64,000 nt of DNA from assembly GCA_963678705.1 (NCBI GenBank), contig OY783205.1, positions 13,268,001 through 13,332,000 on the forward strand, read 5' to 3'. A program made the position numbers and the translations under genes. The DNA is from Panorpa germanica. Its lineage: Eukaryota; Arthropoda; Insecta; Mecoptera; Panorpidae. Shown one piece after another: positions 43,559 to 56,264 of the stretch. The notes under the pieces were generated by a model that made no database searches, was not told where the DNA came from, and saw only the letters and a program-made list of their open reading frames with translations. The first letter of the stretch is position 1. Every line of letters begins with the position of its first letter.

Positions 43559-46102
43559 ATGGCACCGAACGTTCATTCCCTCACATTAGTTGAGAATACA
43601 ATCAATCTAATTAATGAGTTTTCAAAAAATTTAGAAGTCCAATCAACATCCTTAACAATAGTTGAATTAAAAATCAAAAACTTAGATAAAGCTTGGGTTA
43701 AATATAGTAGTATCGTAGAAGCACTGCTTCCAATTCTAAAAAATGAAGAAGCTACGGCTATCGTTAGTAAGTCTATGGAAGTTGAAAGTATTTATGACGA
43801 CACTCTTATTTACTTGTTGAATTATAAGCAAACATTTGAGAATGATACACATATTGTAGACGACTCAAAAAGCATAGATTCAATAAAAAATCTGAACTTA
43901 AGTCCAATGCAACTAACCGTTTTTGATGGAGAATATACTAATTGGCAAAGTTTCATGGAATTATTTACAAATTTAATTCGTAATAATAGCAAACTATCAA
44001 ACATTGAAAAAATGCATTATTTAAAATTAAATTTGACAGGAGAACCACTCAAACTCATAAAGAATTATCCTTTAACAAACGATAATTATGAAATTGTTTG
44101 GAACATCCTTTGTAAACGTTATGATAACAAGGTAGCACTTATTGAAACCTATTTAAACAATTTGATAAACTACAATGTTATACGTTTAGAATCAGAAACT
44201 AATATCAAAAATTTTTTAGACGAAATTAATGAATCGATTAGAGCATTAACCGAGTTGGGAATATATTCTAATCATTCAGATTTTATTTTTATACATTTTT
44301 TAAAGACCAAGTTAGATTTTAACACATTAAAGGAATGGGAAAACAGAAATACTTCTGAATTACCAACCCTAAATGATTTTACGAATTTTCTTGAAACACG
44401 GTGGCGCACTCTAGAAAGAAGAAGGCATGTTGAATTTAAAACAGATTCAAGTCATTCTATTTCTAGTAGTGAACCAGTTTCAAGTGAACAATTTGCTAAC
44501 GAAGTCGAAACAAAATTTAAAACTTTTTTTTGTAACTATTGTAAAAAAAATGGTCATTTAGAGAAATATTGTTTTATCAAGAAGGAAAATGCGGATACGG
44601 TATATCCTGTCGCGCAAATTAATATTTGTAGGAGAGATACGGTATTTTCAAAACCTTCTGTTTATTGTAAAAGATCGAGACATCTTGAATCTGATGGTCC
44701 TCAAGTATCTTTTACTAAAAATACAAAACAAAATTCACGTTCTTTTTATAATCACCATTTACGTAAATTTAATAGTTTAAATAAAAATATTGAGATTAAA
44801 GAAATACAAAATACCAATGATATAACAAATTTTAACTGTAACAATGAAAATGTTATTGACAAGCAAACAGCTGACACTGTTCAATTCAGAATAGTCGCAG
44901 CCAAAGCAAAGACTGTATCATTTTTATTGGACACTGGTTCTCAAATTTCTTTAATTAAACAAAATATTTTAAAAAATAATATCAAAATAGATAGTACATC
45001 TAAAGTGTTATTAAAGGGAATCTCTGAAGGCACGCCTTATACTTTAGGTTCACTAAAAACTTCTATAATTTTAGATAGTTCTAGGTCGAAACATACTTTT
45101 CAGGTTGTGTCAGAGGATTTCCCCATTAAGCATGATGGAATCATAGGATTAGATATTTTACGTACATTTAAAGCAGTAATTAATTTGGAAACAAACAGCG
45201 TACAATTCTCACAACATGGCAAAATATTTGAATTCCCATTATTGAACATAAACAGTATTATCATAGTTCCAGCACGTACTAGGAAATTAATTCCTATGTC
45301 GGGTTCTACGGTAGGAGTTTGTGTAGCCAAGGAATTGCTACCTGAAGTTTTTTTAGCCAACGCATTAATTAATCCTGTTAATAATACTTTTTATATATCA
45401 ATAACTAATTCCTCAGCAAAAGATGTAATACTTGACAATTTTAAACCAGATATTATTCCAATAAATAAATTTAATTTTTACCATTTTTTGAAAAGAAATC
45501 CTAACGATCCTAAAAGATCCTTACGACATCTTTTATTTAATAATATAGATTTTTCAAATGTTAATTCAAAATACTTAACAGATTTAATGGAAATCTGTAA
45601 TAATTTTAATAACATATTTTTTTTCCCGGTAGATAAGTTATCTTGTGCGAGTGCACTGAGTAACTCACCTAACCCTGTAAACATTAAGCCGCATAGATTA
45701 TCTCATGCGCATAAAGAAATTGTTGAGAAGCATATTCAAGAACTGTTGGCTAACAACATTATTGAAAAATGCGACTCACAGTTTAACGCACCTCTGTTAA
45801 TGGTACCTAAAAAAGCAGATGTGTCTGGGAACAAACAATTTTGCGTTGTAATCGATTATTGTAAACTTAATGAGCAGACGACAAGTGATGTTTATACTTT
45901 GCCTCTCGTACATGACATACTAGACCAATTTAGTGGTGCAAAATATTCTTCTACGATTGATTTAGCTACAAATAAATTTACTAGTAATAAACCAAAATTT
46001 AAATTAAATTTTGATAGAAGGGTCAATTCTTTTTTTTTTTCACCTAGAAAGTATACGGTAGTTAATAGGAATAGATTGAAGAGATTTTGTACCAATGAAT
46101 AA
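43559..46102 (+). CDS. Gag-pol frame of copy C
   Basis: 847 codons, the same architecture as copies A and B: gag with DUF1759-like core, CCHC knuckle at about residue 324, protease motif LLDTGSQISL near 455, Gypsy-type reverse transcriptase beginning near 720-800, and a short integrase-like tail. Nearly identical to copy F. Fossil. Confidence 0.85.
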   Translation: MAPNVHSLTLVENTINLINEFSKNLEVQSTSLTIVELKIKNLDKAWVKYSSIVEALLPILKNEEATAIVSKSMEVESIYDDTLIYLLNYKQTFENDTHIVDDSKSIDSIKNLNLSPMQLTVFDGEYTNWQSFMELFTNLIRNNSKLSNIEKMHYLKLNLTGEPLKLIKNYPLTNDNYEIVWNILCKRYDNKVALIETYLNNLINYNVIRLESETNIKNFLDEINESIRALTELGIYSNHSDFIFIHFLKTKLDFNTLKEWENRNTSELPTLNDFTNFLETRWRTLERRRHVEFKTDSSHSISSSEPVSSEQFANEVETKFKTFFCNYCKKNGHLEKYCFIKKENADTVYPVAQINICRRDTVFSKPSVYCKRSRHLESDGPQVSFTKNTKQNSRSFYNHHLRKFNSLNKNIEIKEIQNTNDITNFNCNNENVIDKQTADTVQFRIVAAKAKTVSFLLDTGSQISLIKQNILKNNIKIDSTSKVLLKGISEGTPYTLGSLKTSIILDSSRSKHTFQVVSEDFPIKHDGIIGLDILRTFKAVINLETNSVQFSQHGKIFEFPLLNINSIIIVPARTRKLIPMSGSTVGVCVAKELLPEVFLANALINPVNNTFYISITNSSAKDVILDNFKPDIIPINKFNFYHFLKRNPNDPKRSLRHLLFNNIDFSNVNSKYLTDLMEICNNFNNIFFFPVDKLSCASALSNSPNPVNIKPHRLSHAHKEIVEKHIQELLANNIIEKCDSQFNAPLLMVPKKADVSGNKQFCVVIDYCKLNEQTTSDVYTLPLVHDILDQFSGAKYSSTIDLATNKFTSNKPKFKLNFDRRVNSFFFSPRKYTVVNRNRLKRFCTNE

Positions 46103-46232
46103 AACCTTGACGTGTTAGATGGATTTTGTCAGGGATGATTGTTTTGTGGAGCAGTGTTAACTCTATACGATGGGATCAGAATCGTTGTCGACACTTTGCT
46201 TCTCTTTTTGTTTTTTTTCCAGAATTGTAACT

Positions 46233-46405
46233 CGTATATTTTGTTTTTATACGTGTCCCTTTTTTTTTGGAAGGGGGTGTTGTGATAGTACGACATCGTC
46301 CTATCTTCCTTTTTCTTTTTCCTGGAAAGAAACGCATATGTTTTGTTTAATATGCGTTCCTTTTTTAGGGTTGAAGGGTGTTGTAAGTACGCATAAGTCG
46401 TACTT
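46233..46405 (+). other. Run of four stem-loops before and into the 3' LTR
   Basis: CGTATA/TATACG (46233-46253), GATAG.ACGA/TCGT.CTATC (46284-46305), AACGCATAT/ATATGCGTT (46331-46358) and AAGTACG/CGTACTT (46385-46405, at the LTR start). The equivalents occur in the other copies, e.g. 29748-29871 reversed and 61200-61350. Probably RNA structures of the element. Confidence 0.7.
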
Positions 46406-47201
46406 ATCCTTCCTATTTTTAATATAAATGTTATTTATTTTATAAGAATTATATTATGTTATCTTTAATTTTAGTATTAATATTGTAATAAATAATTATT
46501 TGTATTTAGCGCTTGTAAACATTGACTCTGGTCTGTGGAGATTTTATATTATTTTAATGCTGGTAACTCAGTATTGGCACATTGTGATGTGAAATAAATC
46601 ATTATATATTAATCTGCACGCTAGTCAGAAAGTCAGTCTTCTCCTGAGTCTCAACCAAGTGTTTACTAATTGTACTTCGTTCGTACAATACTCCAATTGT
46701 AACATCAAAGTATTCAATCGTGAGCACGTTTTAACTATTAATCAAATTATAACACTAAAGAATTACATTTTGTTTTATATCTGACATCTTTATTAATCCA
46801 ATAAAATACTATTGTAATTAAGTACGCAGATATAATATTACAACGAATAAATGATATATTTTAATAAAAGTGTTTGTATTAATAGTATTTAAAAGATACT
46901 AATTGTTCAACCGTCGCATGTCGCAACGAGGTTACTTTAGACCGCTCAAGTATTCTCTAATTGCAACAATACACCGTCTGAACAAGAATCCTTATTAATC
47001 ATCTTAAAAGAGTTAATTCTTATCAACGTGAGTAATTCAAGAAGGTGGATGATCGTCAAACTGAAGAATCTACTTCCAGTAACTAGCAACACTGCGTGAT
47101 GTATTAGCAAGCTGAGTAATCTCCTTCTAGAACGAGCATCAGACCTCTTTTTACAACATTGATGTCAGGTGTAACATCCGCCTTCGAATAAACTTACAAC
47201 A
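46379..47201 (+). repeat. LTR shared by copies C and E
   Basis: 823 bp; internal sequence on both sides (end of C on the left, TTGGTGTCAG primer site of E on the right), so no target duplication exists here. Confidence 0.9.
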
Positions 47202-48292
47202 TTGGTGTCAGATGTGAGGCTTGAAGAGATATTCCTACACATAAATATCCAAGAGGTACGCCCAAAATTTTTTTCTATATATTCTACACCTGGATGCAGA
47301 TTAATCTGGATACCACTACGCCGATCGATTATTTCCAAAATTGCCGAAAAGTACGAGCTAGAACGTCATTTCATCTGTGTTTCACATAATTTTCTACAAG
47401 TCCGGTGGATGCAAAACTACAGCCCGCCGAACCTGAAAAAAAGAAATCTTTTGCCGCCCCGGGAATGGATGGATGCTTCTAGAACACTTGGAATAATCTA
47501 AATCGATGTTGGTCGCGTGCAGAATTCCGCACACAGCTGTGTATAGATCATAATCATTGATAAGAAAATCTTTAAGTATAATAAGACAGTATCTTTTTTT
47601 TTGTATATAATTATTACTATAAATTGATAATTGTATTTTTTTTGAATAGCAACGTTACTAATGAAGCTATGATTTTTTTTTAGTATTATATTCAGTACTT
47701 TTGAATATTTGCTATAATCTAAGTATTTTTTATTAGCATCATTATTAACGAGGTTATAATTTTTTTTAGTATTATATTCAATACTTTTGAATATTTGCTA
47801 TAACCTAACTTTTTTTGTAGCATCATTGTTTGTCATTGAAGCTATTAATTTTTTTAGTATTATATTCAATACTTTTGAATATTTGCTATAACCTAAGTAT
47901 TTTTGTAGCATCATTGTTTGTCATTGAAGCTATTAATTTTTTTTAGTATTATATCCAATACTTTTGCATATTTACTATAATATTTTTTTATAATTGTTTC
48001 CACAATTATACTAATTTATGTTAATATTTTTTTAGAACAACATCTTTTTTTGAACGAGAGGGAATTTTGAAAAGGAGAAGTAAAGAGCTGAAGCAGTTAG
48101 ATAGCAGTCTGTTCAATCAGAGAGACTACCTTCCTGTTACAACTGCAACGTCTGAGCCCCATCGGAAATTTCCTGTGAGTTACTGTTTTCGCTAACAATT
48201 TTTCCTTGTCAGAATCCTATTTTTCGGAGAGTCGTTTATTGGTACAAAATAATCTTTAGTCTGTATATTATATATAACTTTAATTAAGTACA

Positions 48293-49813
48293 ATGGCACC
48301 GAACGTTCATTCCCTCACATTAGTTGAGAATACAATCAATCTAATCAATGAGTTTTCAAAAAATTTAGAAGTCCAATCAACATCCTTAACAATAGTTGAA
48401 TTAAAAATCAAAAACTTAGATAAAGCTTGGGTTAAATATAGTAGTATCGTAGAAGCACTGCTTCCAATTCTAAAAAATGAAGAAGCTACGGCTATCGTTA
48501 GTAAGTCTATGGAAGTTGAAAGTATTTATGACGACACTCTTATTTACTTGTTGAATTATAAGCAAACATTTGAGAATGATACACATATTGTAGACGACTC
48601 AAAAAGCATAGATTCAATAAAAAATCTGAACTTAAGTCCAATGCAACTAACCGTTTTTGATGGAGAATATACTAATTGGCAAAGTTTCATGGAATTATTT
48701 ACAAATTTAATTCGTAATAATAGCAAACTATCAAACATTGAAAAAATGCATTATTTAAAATTAAATTTGACAGGAGAACCACTCAAACTCATAAAGAATT
48801 ATCCTTTAACAAACGATAATTATGAAATTGTTTGGAACATCCTTTGTAAACGTTATGATAACAAGGTAGCACTTATTGAAACCTATTTAAACAATTTGAT
48901 AAACTACAATGTTATACGTTTAGAATCAGAAACTAATATCAAAAATTTTTTAGACGAAATTAATGAATCGATTAGAGCATTAACCGAGTTGGGAATATAT
49001 TCTAATCATTCAGATTTTATTTTTATACATTTTTTAAAGACCAAGTTAGATTTTAACACATTAAAGGAATGGGAAAACAGAAATACTTCTGAATTACCAA
49101 CCCTAAATGATTTTACGAATTTTCTTGAAACACGGTGGCGCACTCTAGAAAGAAGAAGGCATGTTGAATTTAAAACAGATTCAAGTCATTCTATTTCTAG
49201 TAGTGAACCAGTTTCAAGTGAACAATTTGCTAACGAAGTCGAAACAAAATTTAAAACTTTTTTTTGTAACTATTGTAAAAAAAATGGTCATTTAGAGAAA
49301 TATTGTTTTATCAAGAAGGAAAATGCGGATACGGTATATCCTGTCGCGCAAATTAATATTTGTAGGAGAGATACGGTATTTTCAAAACCTTCTGTTTATT
49401 GTAAAAGATCGAGACATCTTGAATCTGATGGTCCTCAAGTATCTTTTACTAAAAATACAAAACAAAATTCACGTTCTTTTTATAATCACCATTTACGTAA
49501 ATTTAATAGTTTAAATAAAAATATTGAGATTAAAGAAATACAAAATACCAATGATATAACAAATTTTAACTGTAACAATGAAAATGTTATTGACAAGCAA
49601 ACAGCTGACACTGTTCAATTCAGAATAGTCGCAGCCAAAGCAAAGACTGTATCATTTTTATTGGACACTGGTTCTCAAATTTCTTTAATTAAACAAAATA
49701 TTTTAAAAAATAATATCAAAATAGATAGTACATCTAAAGTGTTATTAAAGGGAATCTCTGAAGGCACGCCTTATACTTTAGGTTCACTAAAAACTTCTAT
49801 AATTTTAGATAGT
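48293..49813 (+). pseudogene. Gag and protease part of copy E, before the nested insertion
   Basis: Same gag, CCHC knuckle and protease start (LLDTGSQISLI) as the sister copies. The open frame runs a few codons into the nested LTR. Nearly identical to copy C in this part. Confidence 0.88.
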
Positions 49814-50630
49814 TGTTGTAAGTACGCATAAGTCGTACTTATCCTTCCTATTTTTAATATAAATGTTATTTATTTTATAAGAATTATATTATGTTATCTT
49901 TAATTTTAGTATTAATATTGTAACAAATAATTGTTTAAAGTTAGCGCTTGTAAACATTGACTCTGGTCTGTGGATATTTTATATTGTTATTTAATTTTTG
50001 GCAACACTGAACTAGTATTGTATGATGTAAAGTTAACAAATAAATTGTTAATATACCGTTTTGTACTGGAGTCAAAAAGCCAGTCTTCTCCTGAGTCTCA
50101 ACCAAGTGTTTACTAATTGTACTTCGTTCGTACAATACTCCAATTGTAACATCAAAGTATTCAATAGTGAGCACATTTTAACTATTAATCAAATTATAAC
50201 ACTAAAGAATTACATTTTGTTTTATATCTGACATCTTCATTAATCTAATAAAATACTATTGTAATTAAGTAAGCAGATATAATATTACAACGAATAAATG
50301 ATATATTTTAATAAAAGTGTTTGTATTAATAGTATTTAAAAGATACTAATTGTTCAACCGTCGTATGTTGCAACGAGGTTATACTTTAGGCCGCTCAAGT
50401 ATTCTCAAATTGCAACAATACACCGTCAAACAAGAATCCTATTAATCATCTTAAAAGAGTTAATTCTTATCAACGTGAGTAATTCAAGAAGGTGGATGAT
50501 CGTCAAACTGAAGAATCTACTTCCAGTAACTAGCAACACTGCGTGATGTATTAGCAAGCTGAGTAATCTCCTTCTAGAACGAGCATCTTCACACATTTTT
50601 TACATCTGACTACCAACCTCACTTACAACA
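49814..50630 (+). repeat. 5' LTR of copy D
   Basis: 817 bp. The last part (after GAACGAGCATC, about 50587) differs from all other LTRs in the cluster, although it still ends ACTTACAACA. Confidence 0.9.
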
Positions 50631-51645
50631 AATGGTGTCAGGTGGGGTCTCGAAGAGATATTCCTACACATAAATATCCAAGAGGTACGCCCAAAAAATT
50701 TTTTTCTATATATTCTACACCTGGATGCGAATCAATTAAATCTGGATACCACTACGCCGATCGATTATTTCCAAAATTGCTGAAAAGTACGAGCTAGAAC
50801 GTCATTTCATCTGTATTTCACATAATTTTCTACAAGTCGGCGGATGCAAAACTACAGCCCGCCGAACCTGAAAAAGAAATCTTTTGCCGCCACGGGAATG
50901 GATGGATGCTTCTAGAACACTTGGAATAATCTAAATCGATGTTGGTCGCGTGCAGAGCCCTGCACACAGCTGTTTATAGATCATAATCACTGATAAGAAA
51001 ATCTTTAAGTATAATAAGACAGTATCTTTCTTTTTGTATATAATTATTATTATAAATTGATAATTGTATTTTTTTTATTAATAGCATTATTTTTAACGAG
51101 GCTATCATTTTTTTTAGTATTATATTCAGTACTTTTGAATATTTACTATAATCCAAGCATTTTTTTAGTAGCAACGTTGTTAATGAGGCTATTGATATTT
51201 TTTTTTAGTATTATATTCAATACTTTTGAATATTTGCTATAATCCAAGTATTTTTTTGTAGCATCCTTGTCCATCATTGAAGCTATTAATTTTTTTATAG
51301 TATTATATCCAATACTTTTGCATATTTACTATAATATTTTTTATAATTGTTTCCGCAATTATACTAATTTATGTTAATATTTTTTTAGAACAACATCTTT
51401 TTTTGAACGAGAGGGAATTTTGAAAAGGAGAAGTAAAGAGCTGAAGCAGTTAGATAGCAGTCTGTTCAATCAGAGAGACTACCTTCCTGTTACAACTGCG
51501 GTGTCTGAGCCCCATCGGAAATTTCCTGTGAGTTACTGTTTTCGCTAACAATTTTTCCTTGTCAGAATCCTATTTTTCGGAGAGTCGTTTATTGGTACAA
51601 AATAATCTTTAGTCTGTATATTATATATAACTTTAATTAAGTACA

Positions 51646-54183
51646 ATGGCACCGAACGTTCATTCCCTCACATTAGTTGAGAATACAATCAATCTAATTA
51701 ATGAGTTTTCAAAAAATTTAGAAGTCCAATCAACATCCTTAACAATAGTTGAATTAAAAATCAGAAACTTAGATAAAGCTTGGGTTAAATATAGTAGTAT
51801 CGTAGAAGCACTGCTTCCAATTCTAAAAAATGAAGAAGCTACGGCTATCGTTAGTAAGTCTATGGAAGTTGAAAGTATTTATGACGACACTCTTATTTAC
51901 TTGTTGAATTATAAGCAAACATTTGAGAATGATACACATATTGTAGACGACTCAAAAAGTATAGATTCAATAAAAAATCTGAACTTAAGTCCAATGCAAC
52001 TAACCGTTTTTGATGGAGAATATACTAATTGGCAAAGTTTCATGGAATTATTTACAAATTTAATTCGTAATAATAGCAAACTATCAAACATTGAAAAAAT
52101 GCATTATTTAAAATTAAATTTGACAGGAGAACCACTCAAACTCATAAAGAATTATCCTTTAACAAACGATAATTATGAAATTGTTTGGAACATCCTTTGT
52201 AAACGTTATGACAATAAGGTAGCACTTATTGAAACCTGTTTGAACAATTTAATAAACTACAATGTTATACGTTTAGAATCAGAAACTAATATCAAAAATT
52301 TTTTAGACGAAATTAATGAATCGATTAGAGCATTAACCGAGTTGGGAATATATTCTAATCATTCAGATTTTATTTTTATACATTTTTTAAAGACCAAGTT
52401 AGATTTTAACACATTAAAGGAATGGGAAAACAGAAATACTTCTGAATTACCAACCCTAAATGATTTTACGAATTTTCTTGAAACACGGTGGCGCACTCTA
52501 GAAAGAAGAAGGCATGTTGAATTTAAAACAGATTCAAGTCATTCTATTTCTAGTAGTGAACCAGTTTCAAGTGAACAATTTGCTAACGAAGTCGAAACAA
52601 AATTTAAAACTTTTTTTTGTAACTATTGTAAAAAAAATGGTCATTTAGAGAAATATTGTTTTATCAAGAAGGAAAATGCGGATACGGTATATCCTGTCGC
52701 GCAAATTAATATTTGTAGGAGAGATACGGTATTTTCAAAACCTTCTGTTTATTGTAAAAGATCGAGACATCTTGAATCTGATGGTCCTCAAGTATCTTTT
52801 ACTAAAAATACAAAACAAAATTCACGTTCTTTTTATAATCACCATTTACGTAAATTTAATAGTTTAAATAAAAATATTGAGATTAAAGAAATACAAAATA
52901 CCAATGATATAACAAATTTTAACTGTAACAATGAAAATGTTATTGACAAGCAAACAGCTGACACTGTTCAATTCAGAATAGTCGCAGCCAAAGCAAAGAC
53001 TGTATCATTTTTATTGGACACTGGTTCTCAAATTTCTTTAATTAAACAAAATATTTTAAAAAATAATATCAAAATAGATAGTACATCTAAAGTGTTATTA
53101 AAGGGAATCTCTGAAGGCACGCCTTATACTTTAGGTTCACTAAAAACTTCTATAATTTTAGATAGTTCTAGGTCGAAACAAACCTTTCAGGTTGTGTCAG
53201 AGGACTTTCCCATTCAGCAAGATGGAATCATAGGATTAGATATTTTACGTACATTTAAAGCAGTAATTAATTTGGAAACAAACAGCGTACAATTCTCACA
53301 ACATGGCAAAATATTTGAATTACCATTAATAAACATAAACAGTATTATCGTACCAGCACGTACTAGGAAATTAATTCCTATGTCGGGTTCTACGGTAGGA
53401 GTTTGTGTAGCCAAGGAATTGCTACCTGAAGTTTTTTTAGCCAACGCATTAATTAATCCTGTTAATAATACTTTTTATATATCAATAACTAATTCCTCAG
53501 CAAAAGATGTAATACTTAACAATTTTAAACCAGATATTATTCCAATAAATAAATTTAATTTTTACCATTTTTTGAAAAGAAATCCTAACGATCCTAAAAG
53601 ATCCTTACGACATCTTTTATTTAATAATATAGACTTTTCAAATGTTAATTCAAAATACTTAACAGATTTAATGGAAATCTGTAATAATTTTAATAACATA
53701 TTTTTTTTCCCGGTAGATAAGTTATCTTGTGCGAGTGCACTGAGTGACTCACCTAACCCTGTAAACATTAAGCCGCATAGATTATCTCATGCGCATAAAG
53801 AAATTGTTGAGAAGCATATCCAAGAACTGTTGGCTAACAACATTATTGAAAAATGCGACTCACAGTTTAACGCACCTCTGTTAATGGTACCTAAAAAAGC
53901 AGATGTGTCGGGGAACAAACAATTTTGCGTTGTAATCGACTATCGTAAACTTAATGAACAGACGACAAGTGATGTTTATACTTTGCCTCTCGTACATGAC
54001 ATACTAGACCAATTTAGTGGTGCAAAATATTCTTCTACGATTGATTTAGCTACAAATAAATTTACTAGTAATAAACCAAAATTTAAATTAAATTTTGATA
54101 GAAGGGTCAATTTTTTTTTTTCACCTAGAAAGTATACGGTAGTTAATAGGAATAGATTGAAGAGATTTTGTACCAATGAATAA
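51646..54183 (+). CDS. Gag-pol frame of copy D
   Basis: 845 codons with gag, CCHC knuckle, protease (LLDTGSQISL) and reverse-transcriptase start as in the sister copies. Its protease-region variant (SKQTFQVVSEDFPIQQDGI) is shared with the second part of copy E, not with copies C and F. Fossil. Confidence 0.85.
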   Translation: MAPNVHSLTLVENTINLINEFSKNLEVQSTSLTIVELKIRNLDKAWVKYSSIVEALLPILKNEEATAIVSKSMEVESIYDDTLIYLLNYKQTFENDTHIVDDSKSIDSIKNLNLSPMQLTVFDGEYTNWQSFMELFTNLIRNNSKLSNIEKMHYLKLNLTGEPLKLIKNYPLTNDNYEIVWNILCKRYDNKVALIETCLNNLINYNVIRLESETNIKNFLDEINESIRALTELGIYSNHSDFIFIHFLKTKLDFNTLKEWENRNTSELPTLNDFTNFLETRWRTLERRRHVEFKTDSSHSISSSEPVSSEQFANEVETKFKTFFCNYCKKNGHLEKYCFIKKENADTVYPVAQINICRRDTVFSKPSVYCKRSRHLESDGPQVSFTKNTKQNSRSFYNHHLRKFNSLNKNIEIKEIQNTNDITNFNCNNENVIDKQTADTVQFRIVAAKAKTVSFLLDTGSQISLIKQNILKNNIKIDSTSKVLLKGISEGTPYTLGSLKTSIILDSSRSKQTFQVVSEDFPIQQDGIIGLDILRTFKAVINLETNSVQFSQHGKIFELPLININSIIVPARTRKLIPMSGSTVGVCVAKELLPEVFLANALINPVNNTFYISITNSSAKDVILNNFKPDIIPINKFNFYHFLKRNPNDPKRSLRHLLFNNIDFSNVNSKYLTDLMEICNNFNNIFFFPVDKLSCASALSDSPNPVNIKPHRLSHAHKEIVEKHIQELLANNIIEKCDSQFNAPLLMVPKKADVSGNKQFCVVIDYRKLNEQTTSDVYTLPLVHDILDQFSGAKYSSTIDLATNKFTSNKPKFKLNFDRRVNFFFSPRKYTVVNRNRLKRFCTNE

Positions 54184-54458
54184 AACCTTGACGAATAAGA
54201 TGGATTTTGTCAGGGATGATTGTTTTGTGAAGCAGTGTTAACTCTATACGATGGGATCAGAATCGTTGTCGACACTTTGCTTCTCTTTTTGTTTTTTTCC
54301 AGAATTGTAACTCGTATATTTTGTTTTTATACGTGTCCCTTTTTTTTTGGAAGGGGGTGTTGTGATAGTACGACATCGTCCTATCTTCCTTTTTCTTTTT
54401 CCTGGAAAGAAACGCATATGTTTTGTTTAATATGCGTTCCTTTTTTAGGGTTGAAGGG

Positions 54459-55294
54459 TGTTGTAAGTACGCATAAGTCGTACTTATCCTTCCTATTTTT
54501 AATATAAATGTTATTTATTTTATAAGAATTATATTATGTTATCTTTAATTTTAGTATTAATATTGTAACAAATAATTGTTTAAAGTTAGCGCTTGTAAAC
54601 ATTGACTCTGGTCTGTGGATATTTTATATTGTTATTTAATTTTTGGCAACACTGAACTAGTATTGTATGATGTAAAGTTAACAAATAAATTGTTAATATA
54701 CCGTTTTGTACTGGAGTCAAAAAGCCAGTCTTCTCCTGAGTCTCAACCAAGTGTTTACTAATTGTACTTCGTTCGTACAATACTCCAATTGTAACATCAA
54801 AGTATTCAATAGTGAGCACATTTTAACTATTAATCAAATTATAACACTAAAGAATTACATTTTGTTTTATATCTGACATCTTCATTAATCTAATAAAATA
54901 CTATTGTAATTAAGTAAGCAGATATAATGTTACAACGAATAAATGATATATTTTAATAAAAGTGTTTGTATTAATAGTATTTAAAAGATACTAATTGTTC
55001 AACCGTCGTATGTTGCAACGAGGTTATACTTTAGGCCGCTCAAGTATTCTCAAATTGCAACAATACACCGTCAAACAAGAATCCTATTAATCATCTTAAA
55101 AGAGTTAATTCTTATCAACGTGAGTAATTCAAGAAGGTGGATGATCGTCAAACTGAAGAATCTACTTCCAGTAACTAGCAACACTGCGTGATGTATTAGC
55201 AAGCTGAGTAATCTCCTTCTAGAACGAGCATCAGACCTCTTTTTACAACATTGATGTCAGGTGTAACATCCGCCTTCGAATCTTACTTACAACA
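54459..55294 (+). repeat. 3' LTR of copy D
   Basis: 836 bp, ending TCTTACTTACAACA and followed by the TAGT duplication and the remainder of copy E. Confidence 0.92.
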
Positions 55295-56264
55295 TAGTTC
55301 TAGGTCGAAACAAACCTTTCAGGTTGTGTCAGAGGACTTTCCCATTCAGCAAGATGGAATCATAGGATTAGATATTTTACGTACATTTAAAGCAGTAATT
55401 AATTTGGAAACAAACAGCGTACAATTCTCACAACATGGCAAAATGTTTGAATTACCATTATTGAACATAAACAGTATTATCATAGTTCCAGCACGTACTA
55501 GGAAATTAATTCCTATGTCGGGTTCTACGGTAGGAGTTTGTGTAGCCAAGGAATTGCTACCTGAAGTTTTTTTAGCCAACGCATTAATTAATCCTGTTAA
55601 TAATACTTTTTATATATCAATAACTAATTCCTCAGCAAAAGATGTAATACTTAACAATTTTAAACCAGATATTATTCCAATAAATAAATTTAATTTTTAC
55701 CATTTTTTGAAAAGAAATCCTAACGATCCTAAAAGATCCTTACGACATCTTTTATTTAATAATATAGACTTTTCAAATGTTAATTCAAAATACTTAACAG
55801 ATTTAATGGAAATCTGTAATAATTTTAATAACATATTTTTTTTCCCGGTAGATAAGTTATCTTGTGCGAGTGCACTGAGTGACTCACCTAACCCTGTAAA
55901 CATTAAGCCGCATAGATTATCTCATGCGCATAAAGAAATTGTTGAGAAGCATATCCAAGAACTGTTGGCTAACAACATTATTGAAAAATGCGACTCACAG
56001 TTTAACGCACCTCTGTTAATGGTACCTAAAAAAGCAGATGTGTCGGGGAACAAACAATTTTGCGTTGTAATCGACTATCGTAAACTTAATGAACAGACGA
56101 CAAGTGATGTTTATACTTTGCCTCTCGTACATGACATACTAGACCAATTTAGTGGTGCAAAATATTCTTCTACGATTGATTTAGCTACAAATAAATTTAC
56201 TAGTAATAAACCAAAATTTAAATTAAATTTTGATAGAAGGGTCAATTTTTTTTTTTTCACCTAG
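55295..56264 (+). pseudogene. Protease and RT-start part of copy E, after the nested insertion
   Basis: Continues from TAGTTCTAGG with the protease region (IIGLDIL), the Gypsy-type reverse-transcriptase start (LMVPKKA, VIDYRKLNEQT) and the usual end of the family frame. It belongs to the same insertion as 48293-49813. Confidence 0.85.

Larger units (their letters stand above)
41892..47201 (+). mobile_element. LTR retroelement copy C
   Basis: Plus strand. The 5' LTR is partial (41892-42461, its beginning lost at the inverted junction). The internal region has primer-binding site (42463), leader minisatellite, gag-pol frame and stem-loops, and ends in a full LTR (46379-47201) that is also the first LTR of the next unit. 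Fossil, shortened polymerase. Confidence 0.9.
49814..55294 (+). mobile_element. LTR retroelement copy D, nested in copy E
   Basis: Complete insertion: LTRs 49814-50630 and 54459-55294, 4-bp duplication TAGT at 49810-49813 and 55295-55298. The target was the protease-region coding sequence of copy E. The LTRs are nearly identical except that the final 55 bases or so of the left one are of different sequence. Fossil with shortened polymerase, recent. Confidence 0.93.

Noticed and set aside
44589-44780. Recurrent 63-codon frame inside each gag-pol gene
   Set aside because: A second-frame shadow of the gag-protease sequence, repeated only because the copies are nearly identical.
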